DNA from: an uncultured Collinsella sp.
GTDB taxonomy: Bacteria > Actinomycetota > Coriobacteriia > Coriobacteriales > Coriobacteriaceae
Direction of reading: 5' to 3'
Length of the DNA stretch: 64,000 nt
Assembly: GCA_902479065.1 (NCBI GenBank)
Contig: CABSNM010000008.1
Location: 6,383-70,382, forward strand
A model generated the notes under the pieces. It had not been told where the DNA came from and did not search any database. It was given only the letters and a program-made list of their open reading frames with translations. The position numbers were made by a program, and so were the translations under genes. This document shows positions 52,141-60,398 of this stretch, piece by piece (position 1 is the first letter of the stretch; each line of letters starts with the position of its first letter).

Positions 52141-53242
52141 TTCTTATTTAAGCCGTCCAAGTTTTGGGGTGCAGTTCACGTTTGGGGTAGCGATACCCTT
52201 ATCCACTGGGCTGGCTGGGCCATGGTCTTTATTGGCCTGATCGTGCTCAACGAGGTCGGCCGCCGCACCAAGCTGGGCGCGGCAATCATCTTTGGCGTGG
52301 CTCCGCTGGCCATGACCATCTACTGCGTCGCCATCGCCGTGGGCGTTTCGCAGGGTGCCGAGTGGGCGCTCACCAACCCCACCCACGTGTACCAGAACAG
52401 CTGGTTCCACTACGCCAAGGTGTACGCGGCGCTGGCCGGTTGCTGGGGCTTCATTGCCATTAAGTACCAGTGGGGCAAGATCGGCAAGGCGCATTGGTTC
52501 CGCGCGTGGCCGTTTGTGATCGTCGCCATCAACATCTTGATCGCCGTCGTGTCCGACTTCGAGAGCGCCTATCACTTCTTTGTCCTGGGCGAGTCCACCT
52601 GGGTCACTTCCGAGGGTGCCACACAGCTTGCCGGCTGAAACAACGTGTTCAACGGCATCGCCGGTCTCATCAACATCTTCTGCATGACCGGTTGGTGGAG
52701 CGTCTACGCCTCCGAGGACAAGACCGACATGCTGTGGCCCGACATGACCTGGGTCTACATCATCGCCTACGATATCTGGAACTTCTGCTACACCTACAAC
52801 TGCCTGCCCACCCACTCCTGGTTCTGCGGTTTTGCGCTACTGCTGGCGCCCACCGTCGCCGCCTTTATCTGGAACAAGGGCGGCTGGATCCAGAACCGCG
52901 CCTTTACGCTTGCTATTTGGTGCATGTTTGCCCAGGTGTTCCCGTACTTCCAGGAGGAGTCCATCTTTGTGACCCACTCCACGCTCGACCCCGGCGCCGC
53001 CACCGCGGTCTCGATTGCCGCGCTGATCGCCAACGTCGCCGCGATCATCTACATCGCCTACCGCGCCAAGAAGCTCGGTCGCAATCCCTACAAGCAGGAT
53101 GTCTTTGAGGGCACCAGCGATTGGGAGAAGGCTACCGCTCGCCGCGCCAAGGTTGATTACGCGCACGCCGAGTAACATGTTTATTCCGTCCACATTTGGA
53201 TGTAGGCAAACTTAGCCGATGCCGCAATCGCGCGTCATGCGC

Positions 53243-53286
53243 AGCCCCGGAAAGCGATTCGTCCGCTTTCCGGGGCTTTTTGTTGT
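53243..53286 (+). terminator. Rho-independent terminator after the broken membrane gene
   Basis: A 14-bp perfect stem (53243-53256 with 53264-53277), seven-base loop and the run TTTTTGTTGTT. Confidence 0.92.
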
Positions 53287-53412
53287 TGCGCGCATTCACG
53301 CACATATGCAAAACCTCTCTCACAGATAAAATCAGATTTCCAATCGCCTGACAGCTCTATGTGACCCCAATTTTGGGTACATTGTTGTCCCGATATTGAG
53401 CTTGGGGGATGT

Positions 53413-54909
53413 ATGAATGATGAGACGATGGGCCAAGAGGATGCGGCCCAAGATGCAGAAGCGTGTGCCGAAGCCCTGGAGAGCCTAGACCGGATTTCAC
53501 TTGATGAGATTGCGTTTGACGATTCGGGCGTTGATGTGCAGGATGAGTCGGAAGCCGAGGCGCAGTCCGATAATCAGGATGCAGACGACGTTGAGCCTGC
53601 CGAAGATGAGGCAGATCACGAAGACACCGAATGCGAGGCCGACGACCAGCCCGAATCCGACACGAGCGAGGAAACCATCTTGCTCGACAGCTTGCCGGCC
53701 GAAGATTCGCTGACCCGCGAGCTTCCCGGCCTGGGCTCCGCTCCTGCCGTGGACGAGACCATCGCCATGGGCGATATTCCCCTGCCGTCCGTTCCCTCGG
53801 CACGCGAGGCCGAGGTCCGCCATCGCAAGATGTCGCCCAAGCGCCGCAATCTGATGGTCGCCGGTGTCGTGGCCGTCGCGCTCGTCGCCGGCGGTGCAGG
53901 CTATGCTGCCTGGAACGGATATCAGCAAGAGCAGGCTGCCGCTGTCGCCGCCAATGCCCACACGATGATGTCGGTGCAGATTGGCGCGCATGCCGCGGGC
54001 CTCGACTGTTCCACTGGCTCCAAGATTCCCGTACAGGTGAGCGGTCAGGATTCTGACGGCTCCTCCGTGAGCGAAACGCTCTATGTTGACGAGCACGGCC
54101 GCGGCATCAAACTGCTGCCCGGCGATTACACGCTCTCCATCGCTGCCTCCCCCATCGCGGCCGACGGCACCATCTATACCGTCCCGACCACCAAGACGCA
54201 GGTCACCGTTAAGAGCGATGGACAGGATTTAAGTGCCCAGGCCACCTTTAAGCTCAAGGTGCCTTCGGCCGACACGGTGACTGACGACCAGATCGATGCC
54301 GCCGCCAAGTATGCCGAGGAGGGCGGTGCGAGCTCCGCCGCGGCTGCCAAAGTGCTCCAGCAGGCAGCAACCGCGCGGCGCGACGCCGCCGTCAATGCCG
54401 TGAGCGCGCAAAAGGCACAGGCGTCCCGTGATGCTGACGCTCGCCACAAGGCAACCGACCTCTACCAGCTCGATATTCCCGTCGAGTGGTACGGCAAGGT
54501 CGCAACTTGGCAAAACGGAAGCACGCTATGCATCTATCTGGGCGACGACGCCAATACGCCGCTCGTGACGCTCGTCGCGGTGCACGAGGGCGAGAGCTTT
54601 ACGCCCGATGAAGGCGATACGGTTTTGGGTGCGGCCAATCTAGGCAACGGTTATACCGTCTACGCCAGCGGCCCCGTCTATCCGTACGTGGTGCCCCAGA
54701 CCATCAACGGACGGACGCAGAACCCCGTGTCAACCTACCCCATGGACACGGCCATTGAGCTTGTCGAGCTGACGACCGGCAACCGCTATACGTATAGCCA
54801 GATCAAGAACGACCTGGTTGGCAAAGACGGCAACGCAGACGCCGCGACCAAACTCGAGACCGACTACCTCGCGCAGATCCTGCTGCCGAGTATCAAAGCC
54901 CAGGACTAG
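53413..54909 (+). CDS. Membrane-anchored protein with acidic cytoplasmic tail (498 aa)
   Basis: Residues 1-145 are strongly acidic and likely disordered. They contain two similar motifs, EETILLDSLP and DETIAMGDIP, which resemble phospho-Thr sites read by FHA domains. One span lies at about 147-167. The outer part has beta-like stretches and a helical Ala-rich segment (about 300-345). A GGGGGA site precedes ATG 53413. It stands alone between two terminators. A role as substrate of the Ser/Thr kinases of this genome is an inference from the motifs. The family is not recognised. Confidence 0.65.
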   Translation: MNDETMGQEDAAQDAEACAEALESLDRISLDEIAFDDSGVDVQDESEAEAQSDNQDADDVEPAEDEADHEDTECEADDQPESDTSEETILLDSLPAEDSLTRELPGLGSAPAVDETIAMGDIPLPSVPSAREAEVRHRKMSPKRRNLMVAGVVAVALVAGGAGYAAWNGYQQEQAAAVAANAHTMMSVQIGAHAAGLDCSTGSKIPVQVSGQDSDGSSVSETLYVDEHGRGIKLLPGDYTLSIAASPIAADGTIYTVPTTKTQVTVKSDGQDLSAQATFKLKVPSADTVTDDQIDAAAKYAEEGGASSAAAAKVLQQAATARRDAAVNAVSAQKAQASRDADARHKATDLYQLDIPVEWYGKVATWQNGSTLCIYLGDDANTPLVTLVAVHEGESFTPDEGDTVLGAANLGNGYTVYASGPVYPYVVPQTINGRTQNPVSTYPMDTAIELVELTTGNRYTYSQIKNDLVGKDGNADAATKLETDYLAQILLPSIKAQD

Positions 54910-54935
54910 CCGGCCCGAAGACAGCCGCCCAACGC

Positions 54936-55003
54936 AGTTGCGGTGAAATAGGGATTGTTTTTGCTGGTCAAACCGCAAAACAGTCCCTATTTCACCGCAA
55001 CTT
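54936..55003 (+). repeat. Palindromic repeat family P1, copy C (also a terminator)
   Basis: AGTTGCGGTGAAATAGGGA pairs with TCCCTATTTCACCGCAACT and is followed by TTTTT. The arms match copies A and B except next to the loop. Here it doubles as the terminator of the gene ending at 54909. Confidence 0.75.
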
Positions 55004-55026
55004 TTTGGTGGCCTTTTTGGTGGCAC

Positions 55027-55221
55027 TCAGCGCCAGGGGTCGGCTTCGAACATTGGCTCGCGCTCGGGGCGTCGGTCGCTGTAGGGGTCGTAACCGTCAT
55101 CGTCCTCGTTCTCGGCACGAATGTAGGGGTCGCACGGCTTGGGCGCCGGTTTCGGTGCGGGCTTTGGTGCGGCGGACGCGGCGTTAGTCGCCGGCGTGTT
55201 CGTCTTGATCTCGACGTTCAT
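55027..55221 (-). CDS. Small Pro- and Asp-rich protein (64 aa)
   Basis: The ATG at 55221 has the site AAGGAG eight bases away. The protein has a Pro-Lys-Pro repeat segment (PKPAPKPAPKP) and an acidic Tyr/Asp-rich end (DDDGYDPYSDRR...). No family is recognised. It lies just downstream of the clpB terminator on the same strand. Confidence 0.45.
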   Translation of the reverse strand: MNVEIKTNTPATNAASAAPKPAPKPAPKPCDPYIRAENEDDDGYDPYSDRRPEREPMFEADPWR

Positions 55222-55276
55222 CTGCATATCTCCTTGCCATGTACTCATGCTCAACATCATCGATTGTCGCACGAAA

Positions 55277-55310
55277 AAGGGCGGCGGACCCAATTGGATC
55301 CGCCGCCCTT
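55277..55310 (-). terminator. Rho-independent terminator of clpB
   Basis: A 12-bp stem (AAGGGCGGCGGA with TCCGCCGCCCTT) is followed on the minus strand by TTTTTC. It lies 45 bases beyond the clpB stop. Confidence 0.9.
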
Positions 55311-55354
55311 GGCGTTTTGCGATGAGGGGCGGTTTTAAAGCCGGCCCCAAAAAT

Positions 55355-57982
55355 CTACTCAGCGTCGGGGACCTCGTAGGTGGCCGCCGGCGTGTTGTCG
55401 CACACGACGGTAAAGCCGCCGTCCTTGTCGGCATCGACCGTCACCTGATCGCCCTCGCGCACCGTGCCGTCGATGATAGCGGCGGCGATGGCATCCACGA
55501 CCTCGCGCTGAACCAGACGCTTGAGCGGACGGGCGCCAAAGACCGGGTCCAGGCCGCCCACGGCGAGCATCTGCTTGGCCGCCGGGGTGATGGCAAGCGT
55601 CATGCGCTCCTTGGCCAGACGCGCGCGGACGTCGGCGAGCTGGATGTCGACGATCTTCTCGATCTGCGCCATACCGAGCGGATGGAACACCACGATATCG
55701 TCGATACGGTTGAGGAACTCGGGGCGGAAGGTCTGAGCCATGGCAGCGTCGACCTGATGGCGCATCTCCTCCTCGTCCTTACCGGACAGATCGGCGATGG
55801 CCTTGGAGCCCACGTTGGACGTCATGATGATAATCGTGTTCTTGAAGGACACCTGGCGACCCTGGCCATCGGTCAGACGACCGTCATCAAGTACCTGCAG
55901 CAGCACGTTAAAGACATCCGGATGAGCCTTCTCCATCTCGTCGAGCAAGATCACAGAGTACGGACGACGGCGCACGGCCTCGGTGAGCTGACCGCCCTCG
56001 TCGTAGCCCACGTATCCCGGGGGCGCACCAATCAGACGCTGGACGCTGAACTTCTCCATATACTCGGACATGTCGATACGCACGAGCGCGCGCTCGTCAT
56101 CAAACAGGCACTCGGCCAGCGCCTTGGCGAGCTCGGTCTTGCCCACGCCGGTGGGGCCCAGGAAGAAGAAGCTGCCGATGGGCTTGTCCGGATCGGAGAG
56201 ACCCGCACGGCTGCGGCGCACGGCCGCGGCGACAGCGGAGACCGCCTCGTCCTGGCCGATGACGCGCTTATGCAGCTCGCCCTCCAAGCCCTTCAGCTTG
56301 TCGAGTTCGCCCTGCATCATCTTGGACACGGGCACGCCGGTCCAGGCGCTCACGACCTCGGCGATCTCATCGGAGGTCACCTGCTCGTTGAGGCCCTCGC
56401 CGTCCTGCTGCTTTTGCGCCTCGAGCGCGGCCTCGGAATCCTGAATCTGCTGCTGCAGGCCCGGAATCACGGAGTAGCGCAGCTCGGACGCACGACCCAA
56501 ATCGCCGTTGCGCGTCGCACGCTCCTCCTCGCTCTTGGCCTCGTCAAGCTGGCTCTTAAGCTCCTGCACGTGGTCAATGGCGTTCTTCTGGTTGAGCCAG
56601 CCGGCCTTTTGCACGTTGAGTTTTTCCTGGACCTCGGCAATCTCCTGGCGCAGGGCCTCCAGACGCTCCTTGGAGGCGTCATCGGTCTCTTTCATGAGCG
56701 CCTGTTCCTCGATCTGCAGCTGGGTGAGCTGACGCGTGGTGGCGTCGATCTCGACCGGCATGCTGTCGAGTTCCATGCGCAGGCGGCTTGCGGCCTCATC
56801 GACCAGGTCGATGGCCTTGTCGGGCAGGAAGCGGTCGGCGATGTAGCGATCGGAAAGGTCGGCGGCGGCCACGAGCGCGCTATCGGTGATGTGCACGCCG
56901 TGGAAGATCTCGTACTTCTCCTTCAGGCCACGCAGGATCGAGATGGTGTCCTCGACGGTAGGCTCGCTCACCATAACGGTCTGGAAACGACGCGCGAGCG
57001 CCGCGTCCTTCTCGATGTACTTGCGATATTCGTCGAGCGTGGTCGCGCCGATCGCGTGCAGGTCGCCACGAGCGAGCGCCGGTTTGAGGATGTTGCCGGC
57101 GTCCATGGAACCCTCGGTGGCACCCGCGCCCACGATGGTGTGGAGCTCATCGATGAACAGGATGACCTTGCCCTCGGACTTCTGCACTTCCTTGAGCACG
57201 GCCTTTAAGCGGTCCTCGAACTCGCCGCGGTACTTGGCGCCGGCGACCAACGCGCTCATGTCGAGCTCGATGAGGTCGCGGTCGCGCAGGGTGCTCGGCA
57301 CGTCGCCGGCCACGATACGCTGGGCGATGCCCTCGACGATGGCCGTCTTGCCGACGCCCGGCTCGCCGATGAGCACGGGGTTGTTCTTGGTGCGGCGGGA
57401 CAGGACCTGAATGGTACGGCGGATCTCGTCGGTACGGCCGATGACCGGGTCGAGCTTACCGGCGCGGGCGAGGTCGCAGATGTTGCGACCGTACTGCTCC
57501 AGCGCCTCAAACTGAGTCTTGTCCTCGGCAGACGTCACGCGGTCATCACCGCGCAGCTCCTCGTAGACCTGCTCGATGCGCTCCTTGGTGACGCCTGCGT
57601 CGCGCAGAACGCGGCCCGCCTCGCCCTTGTCCTCGGCAAGCGCCATCAGCAGATGCTCAGTCACCACAAAGCTGTCGCCCATCTTGGTGGCCTTCTTCTC
57701 GGCCTTCTCGATGACGCGGACGAGCTCGTTGGACAGGCCCATCTGCTGGCCCTCGCCCGAAACCTTGGGCGCGTGGTCGATGGCATCCTGTGTGGAGCGT
57801 GCGAGCTGAGCCGGGTCGGCACCGATGCGCTCGATGATCACGGAGATATTGCGCTCGCCGGCACCGAGCAGGGCAGACAGCAGGTGGATCGGCTCCACCG
57901 CGCCGGCCTGCGCATCGGCAGCCGTGCTCATGGCGGTCTGCAGCGCCTCGCGCGACGTCATTGCTAGCTTATCGATTCTCAT
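55355..57982 (-). CDS. clpB: Disaggregase chaperone ClpB (875 aa)
   Basis: ClpB threads aggregated proteins through its hexameric pore, working with DnaK. The Clp-N repeat, AAA1 with Walker A GEPGVGKT, the coiled middle domain (about residues 410-520) and AAA2 with GPTGVGKT are all in order. No ClpP-binding loop is apparent. The middle domain separates it from ClpA and ClpC. An AGAGGTGA site precedes ATG 57982. The gene is a single-gene unit with its own terminator. Confidence 0.96.
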   Translation of the reverse strand: MRIDKLAMTSREALQTAMSTAADAQAGAVEPIHLLSALLGAGERNISVIIERIGADPAQLARSTQDAIDHAPKVSGEGQQMGLSNELVRVIEKAEKKATKMGDSFVVTEHLLMALAEDKGEAGRVLRDAGVTKERIEQVYEELRGDDRVTSAEDKTQFEALEQYGRNICDLARAGKLDPVIGRTDEIRRTIQVLSRRTKNNPVLIGEPGVGKTAIVEGIAQRIVAGDVPSTLRDRDLIELDMSALVAGAKYRGEFEDRLKAVLKEVQKSEGKVILFIDELHTIVGAGATEGSMDAGNILKPALARGDLHAIGATTLDEYRKYIEKDAALARRFQTVMVSEPTVEDTISILRGLKEKYEIFHGVHITDSALVAAADLSDRYIADRFLPDKAIDLVDEAASRLRMELDSMPVEIDATTRQLTQLQIEEQALMKETDDASKERLEALRQEIAEVQEKLNVQKAGWLNQKNAIDHVQELKSQLDEAKSEEERATRNGDLGRASELRYSVIPGLQQQIQDSEAALEAQKQQDGEGLNEQVTSDEIAEVVSAWTGVPVSKMMQGELDKLKGLEGELHKRVIGQDEAVSAVAAAVRRSRAGLSDPDKPIGSFFFLGPTGVGKTELAKALAECLFDDERALVRIDMSEYMEKFSVQRLIGAPPGYVGYDEGGQLTEAVRRRPYSVILLDEMEKAHPDVFNVLLQVLDDGRLTDGQGRQVSFKNTIIIMTSNVGSKAIADLSGKDEEEMRHQVDAAMAQTFRPEFLNRIDDIVVFHPLGMAQIEKIVDIQLADVRARLAKERMTLAITPAAKQMLAVGGLDPVFGARPLKRLVQREVVDAIAAAIIDGTVREGDQVTVDADKDGGFTVVCDNTPAATYEVPDAE

Positions 57983-58060
57983 GGAATCACCTCTCTTGGG
58001 GCGGCCGCCCTACGGGGCGGCTTCACGTTGTTCGAGAAGTATTGTTGCCAGCTTTGCGAG

Positions 58061-58096
58061 ATCTTATACATAAATCTAAGTCTCTATATATAAGAT
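58061..58096. promoter_or_regulatory. AT-rich inverted repeat upstream of clpB
   Basis: ATCTTATA at 58061-58068 and TATAAGAT at 58089-58096 form an inverted pair 78 bases before the clpB start. Neither a HAIR (HspR) nor a CIRCE (HrcA) site was recognised, so this pair is a candidate operator only. Confidence 0.3.
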
Positions 58097-58160
58097 TTTA
58101 TGAGTGATTAAGAGATAGGGGGCAGACCCGCTCACCCGCTGCGGCCTCATCCCCTTACTA

Positions 58161-58215
58161 TCTCAATCTGTAACATCTAGTCAGCAAATAGAGCTCTACC
58201 TGTTACAAATCGAGA
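58161..58215. repeat. Palindromic repeat family P2, copy 1
   Basis: TCTCAATCTGTAACATCTAG...CTGTTACAAATCGAGA, an imperfect inverted repeat around a 20-base centre. Confidence 0.65.
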
Positions 58216-58243
58216 CGAACAGAAAACACCCGGATCAAAAATC

Positions 58244-58296
58244 TAAATCTGTAACACCAGGCCCACTTTTAGCGGCCAAGATGTTACAGATCGAGA
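58244..58296. repeat. Palindromic repeat family P2, copy 2
   Basis: AATCTGTAACA...TGTTACAGATCGAGA. It lies 28 bases after copy 1, in the same arrangement. Confidence 0.65.
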
Positions 58297-58306
58297 CAGA
58301 CCGAAA

Positions 58307-58341
58307 ACCACCACAAAGAGGGCAGGCACCTTTGTGGTGGT
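58307..58341. repeat. Palindromic repeat family P3, copy 1
   Basis: ACCACCACAAAG...CTTTGTGGTGGT, with GGCAGGCAC in the loop region. It overlaps the end region of the convergent gene at 58350. Confidence 0.7.
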
Positions 58342-58349
58342 CGCTGTCT

Positions 58350-59021
58350 CTACTCCTTCGCCGAACCCGTACTTCCCGATTCGACGGTCCAGGGCATCTC
58401 ATCCTCGAACAGCCATGTACGGGCAGACCCACTATCGCGTGCAGTCTGCGGGTCAGGCAAGCAGGTCTGTTTATAGGCATCTTGGATACACTGACCCATA
58501 AAATCGTTGAGCTCGGTCTGGTCGCCCTCCATGACATAGGCGACATCGCCGTCCATGATGTAGATGCCCGGACCCTCATTGCCCTCGTAGCCCGGATCGT
58601 ACGAGACATCACATAACTTTGCGCCGTTTGCAGTGTCCAGCTCGATGGAAGAGTGGCATCCGCCAACCATGTCGTTCGCTTTTGCCCGATAGGACGCATA
58701 TCCGTACCAACGCTTAAATGTTTTGCCCTTGAGTAGCTCGGACGCCCTATCGATCAGGCTTGTATCCGTGGTATAGCGCATGGCCCCAAGCTGAATACGC
58801 GGATAATTGCTAATACCCAGCACAGCCGGCTGCTCATCAAAATCAACGGTAATGGTCTCGGGCTTGTCGTCGCCGGTCAGAAGTTCGACAGATTGAGTCA
58901 CAGGCTTGACCACCGGCTCCGTCACCGCAGCAGGTAGAAATGCCATACCGACAGCGCCCGCGCCAACCACAGCGATCGCAAGCGCCAAGACAATCAATCC
59001 AATACGGGCAGAACGGCTCAC
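58350..59021 (-). CDS. Membrane-anchored protein, unknown (223 aa)
   Basis: One N-terminal span (about residues 6-28) is followed by an outer domain with four Cys (GGCHSS, KLCDVS, GQCIQD, QTCLPD) that could form two disulfides. I place the start at GTG 59021 (MSRSARIGLIVLAL), which follows GGGGTG. A GTG at 59060 would add 13 residues and lacks a site. The family is not recognised. It is flanked on both sides by P3 palindromes. Confidence 0.6.
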   Translation of the reverse strand: MSRSARIGLIVLALAIAVVGAGAVGMAFLPAAVTEPVVKPVTQSVELLTGDDKPETITVDFDEQPAVLGISNYPRIQLGAMRYTTDTSLIDRASELLKGKTFKRWYGYASYRAKANDMVGGCHSSIELDTANGAKLCDVSYDPGYEGNEGPGIYIMDGDVAYVMEGDQTELNDFMGQCIQDAYKQTCLPDPQTARDSGSARTWLFEDEMPWTVESGSTGSAKE

Positions 59022-59110
59022 GGCAAAACACCCCACAATGCAAACCTTCGCCACCTGCACTAATGATACTGCCAGCTAACACTATTACCAAAAGAAGCCG
59101 CGTGCTCCTC

Positions 59111-59145
59111 ACCACCACAAGGGGGACAGGCACCTTTGTGGTGGT
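59111..59145. repeat. Palindromic repeat family P3, copy 2
   Basis: ACCACCACAA...TTTGTGGTGGT, between the divergent genes at 59021 and 59256. Confidence 0.7.
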
Positions 59146-59255
59146 TTTCGACGCTAACGGTCGACCATCTCGCGCCATGAGATTAAACTTGAATTGTTCT
59201 CTGAACATATCCATTTCTGCCTATCCTCAACAGATCTTTGTCTCGAGGAGCGCAT

Positions 59256-59924
59256 ATGAAGCCGTCTCATTCCACCGGTCGCAACGTCATCGCCATTCTC
59301 GCCATACCCATCGTGATGCTCTTCCTTATCGTCATCACGCCCTTTTCTTTTGGTATCGCCTCGCCCTTCGATCTTTGCGGGATGATCGACGCCGGCTCGC
59401 GTGCCACCTCGCTCTCCTTTGTCTGCCGTGGCGTGTTCTACGAATATGCAATTCCCACCGGAAGTTGGCAGTCCAAGTTACCGTTGCTCGGCAAGGTCGA
59501 CGGATGCTCCCCCTATTTCTGCCTTGAACCTCAGGCGCTAAACTATCTGATCGACGACCAGCCACTCGACTCCATCACCCTCGCCTACGACTACGCACCA
59601 AACACCGATGAGCGCCACATGAACCAAGTCCTCGACAAGCTGCTTGGACAGTGCGGGCTCACCGCGGAAGCCGGTCGAACCATCTATAGCAACCGGAAAT
59701 TAAAGCGAACAGAACTCCGCCGTGTCGGAAAAATCAAAGGGCGAAACGGGGCCGCCTACTGGGATGCCTGGGCAACACGCGACAAGGGCGAATTCGGACA
59801 CAGCACCTATATGGTCACTGTCTACACCAAAGACGGAATTAAGGACAATGTTGACGATTTCGCGTCATCCAAACTCGGCATCCCCAAAACAACCAAACCC
59901 GCCAGCCCGGATGAAATCCTGTAG
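59256..59924 (+). CDS. Membrane-anchored protein, unknown (222 aa)
   Basis: A basic N-terminus and one strong span (about residues 10-32) lead to an outer domain with five Cys near its start and middle (DLCGM, FVCRG, DGCSPYFC, GQCGL). A GAGGAGCG site precedes ATG 59256. It is unlike the divergent neighbour in sequence but similar in plan. The family is not recognised. Confidence 0.6.
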   Translation: MKPSHSTGRNVIAILAIPIVMLFLIVITPFSFGIASPFDLCGMIDAGSRATSLSFVCRGVFYEYAIPTGSWQSKLPLLGKVDGCSPYFCLEPQALNYLIDDQPLDSITLAYDYAPNTDERHMNQVLDKLLGQCGLTAEAGRTIYSNRKLKRTELRRVGKIKGRNGAAYWDAWATRDKGEFGHSTYMVTVYTKDGIKDNVDDFASSKLGIPKTTKPASPDEIL

Positions 59925-59978
59925 GGACGCTCATTAGAATGTCGTTCAACGAGCATGGCAACATCGAGCTCGCCCCCC

Positions 59979-60012
59979 ACCACCACAAAGGGGACAGGAG
60001 CCTTTGTGGTGA
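59979..60012. repeat. Palindromic repeat family P3, copy 3
   Basis: ACCACCACAAAGG...CCTTTGTGGTGAT, 54 bases after the preceding stop codon. Confidence 0.7.
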
Positions 60013-60033
60013 TCTTCGGCCCCGGCGTTCACC

Positions 60034-60090
60034 ATCTCAATCCATAACATCTAGCGGCCGTTTTTGGGTCCAGATGTTACGGATCGAGAT
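60034..60090. repeat. Palindromic repeat family P2, copy 3
   Basis: ATCTCAATCCATAACATCT...AGATGTTACGGATCGAGAT. The paired changes in the two arms (CC opposite GG) keep the pairing, which suggests the structure is under selection. Confidence 0.65.
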
Positions 60091-60113
60091 GAATTGTTCA
60101 GCGGTGCCCGTTT

Positions 60114-60170
60114 ATCTAGATCTGTAACAACTACTCGGCAAATAAGGGTCTAACTGTTACAGATCGAGAC
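60114..60170. repeat. Palindromic repeat family P2, copy 4
   Basis: ATCTAGATCTGTAACAAC...ACTGTTACAGATCGAGAC. Confidence 0.65.
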
Positions 60171-60181
60171 AAACCGAGAAT

Positions 60182-60213
60182 CACCACAAAGGGGACAGGC
60201 ACCTTTGCGGTGG
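60182..60213. repeat. Palindromic repeat family P3, copy 4
   Basis: CACCACAAAGG...CCTTTGCGGTGG. One arm differs by a single base (G-T pair). Confidence 0.7.
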
Positions 60214-60309
60214 TTTTCGACAAAAAGAAGCCGCCCCATTAACAGAAGCGGCATCAAGCAAGTCTATTTACTAGCGTCCCTCAAGACCCAACGAGAACGC
60301 AGAAATGTA

Positions 60310-60383
60310 GCCCGGGGCTTACCCTTTCCCGAACGCGACCCTCGCGAAGCGCGTGAGCGGTCGGGAAAGGGTAAGCCCCGGGC
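60310..60383 (-). terminator. 23-bp perfect hairpin after the hydratase gene
   Basis: Arms 60310-60332 and 60361-60383 are perfect inverted copies. The 28-base loop holds a further short stem. It lies 16 bases beyond the stop of the aconitase-family gene. There is no long T-run. Confidence 0.7.
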
Positions 60384-60398
60384 GGACAATTAAGTGCG

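Larger units (their letters stand above)
50732..52178 (+). mobile_element. IS3-family insertion sequence (1447 bp)
   Basis: Imperfect terminal inverted repeats start TGAACTGC and share CTTGGAC further in (19 of 24 matching). The element is flanked by a 3-base direct repeat, CGT, at 50729-50731 and 52179-52181. It carries orfA and orfB with a -1 frameshift signal. It lies inside codon 5 of the membrane protein gene. Confidence 0.92.
50718..53175 (+). pseudogene. DUF5692-like membrane protein, broken by IS3 element and TGA
   Basis: ATG 50718, with a GAAAGGAGAG site, opens MLFDV. The frame is interrupted after 14 bases by an insertion sequence and resumes at 52182 as WGSDTLIHWAGWAMVFIGL. The rest has about eight hydrophobic spans, YAKVYAALAGCWGF and FCMTGWWSVYASEDKTDM. 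An in-frame TGA at 52636-52638 sits where TGG (Trp) would fit (LAG-stop-NNVFNG). The gene is thus hit twice. The family name is from memory. The gene probably formed an operon with the TetR gene. Confidence 0.75.

Noticed and set aside
52636..52638. TGA as a selenocysteine or recoded codon in the membrane gene.
   Set aside because: The context suggests a Trp position in a membrane protein, no SECIS-like hairpin was evident, and the gene is already broken by an IS.
55139..57208. A long open plus-strand frame opposite clpB.
   Set aside because: Antisense shadow of clpB, without motifs.
57983..58120. HAIR or CIRCE heat-shock operators before clpB.
   Set aside because: Neither consensus was found. 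Only an AT-rich inverted pair at 58061-58096 is present.
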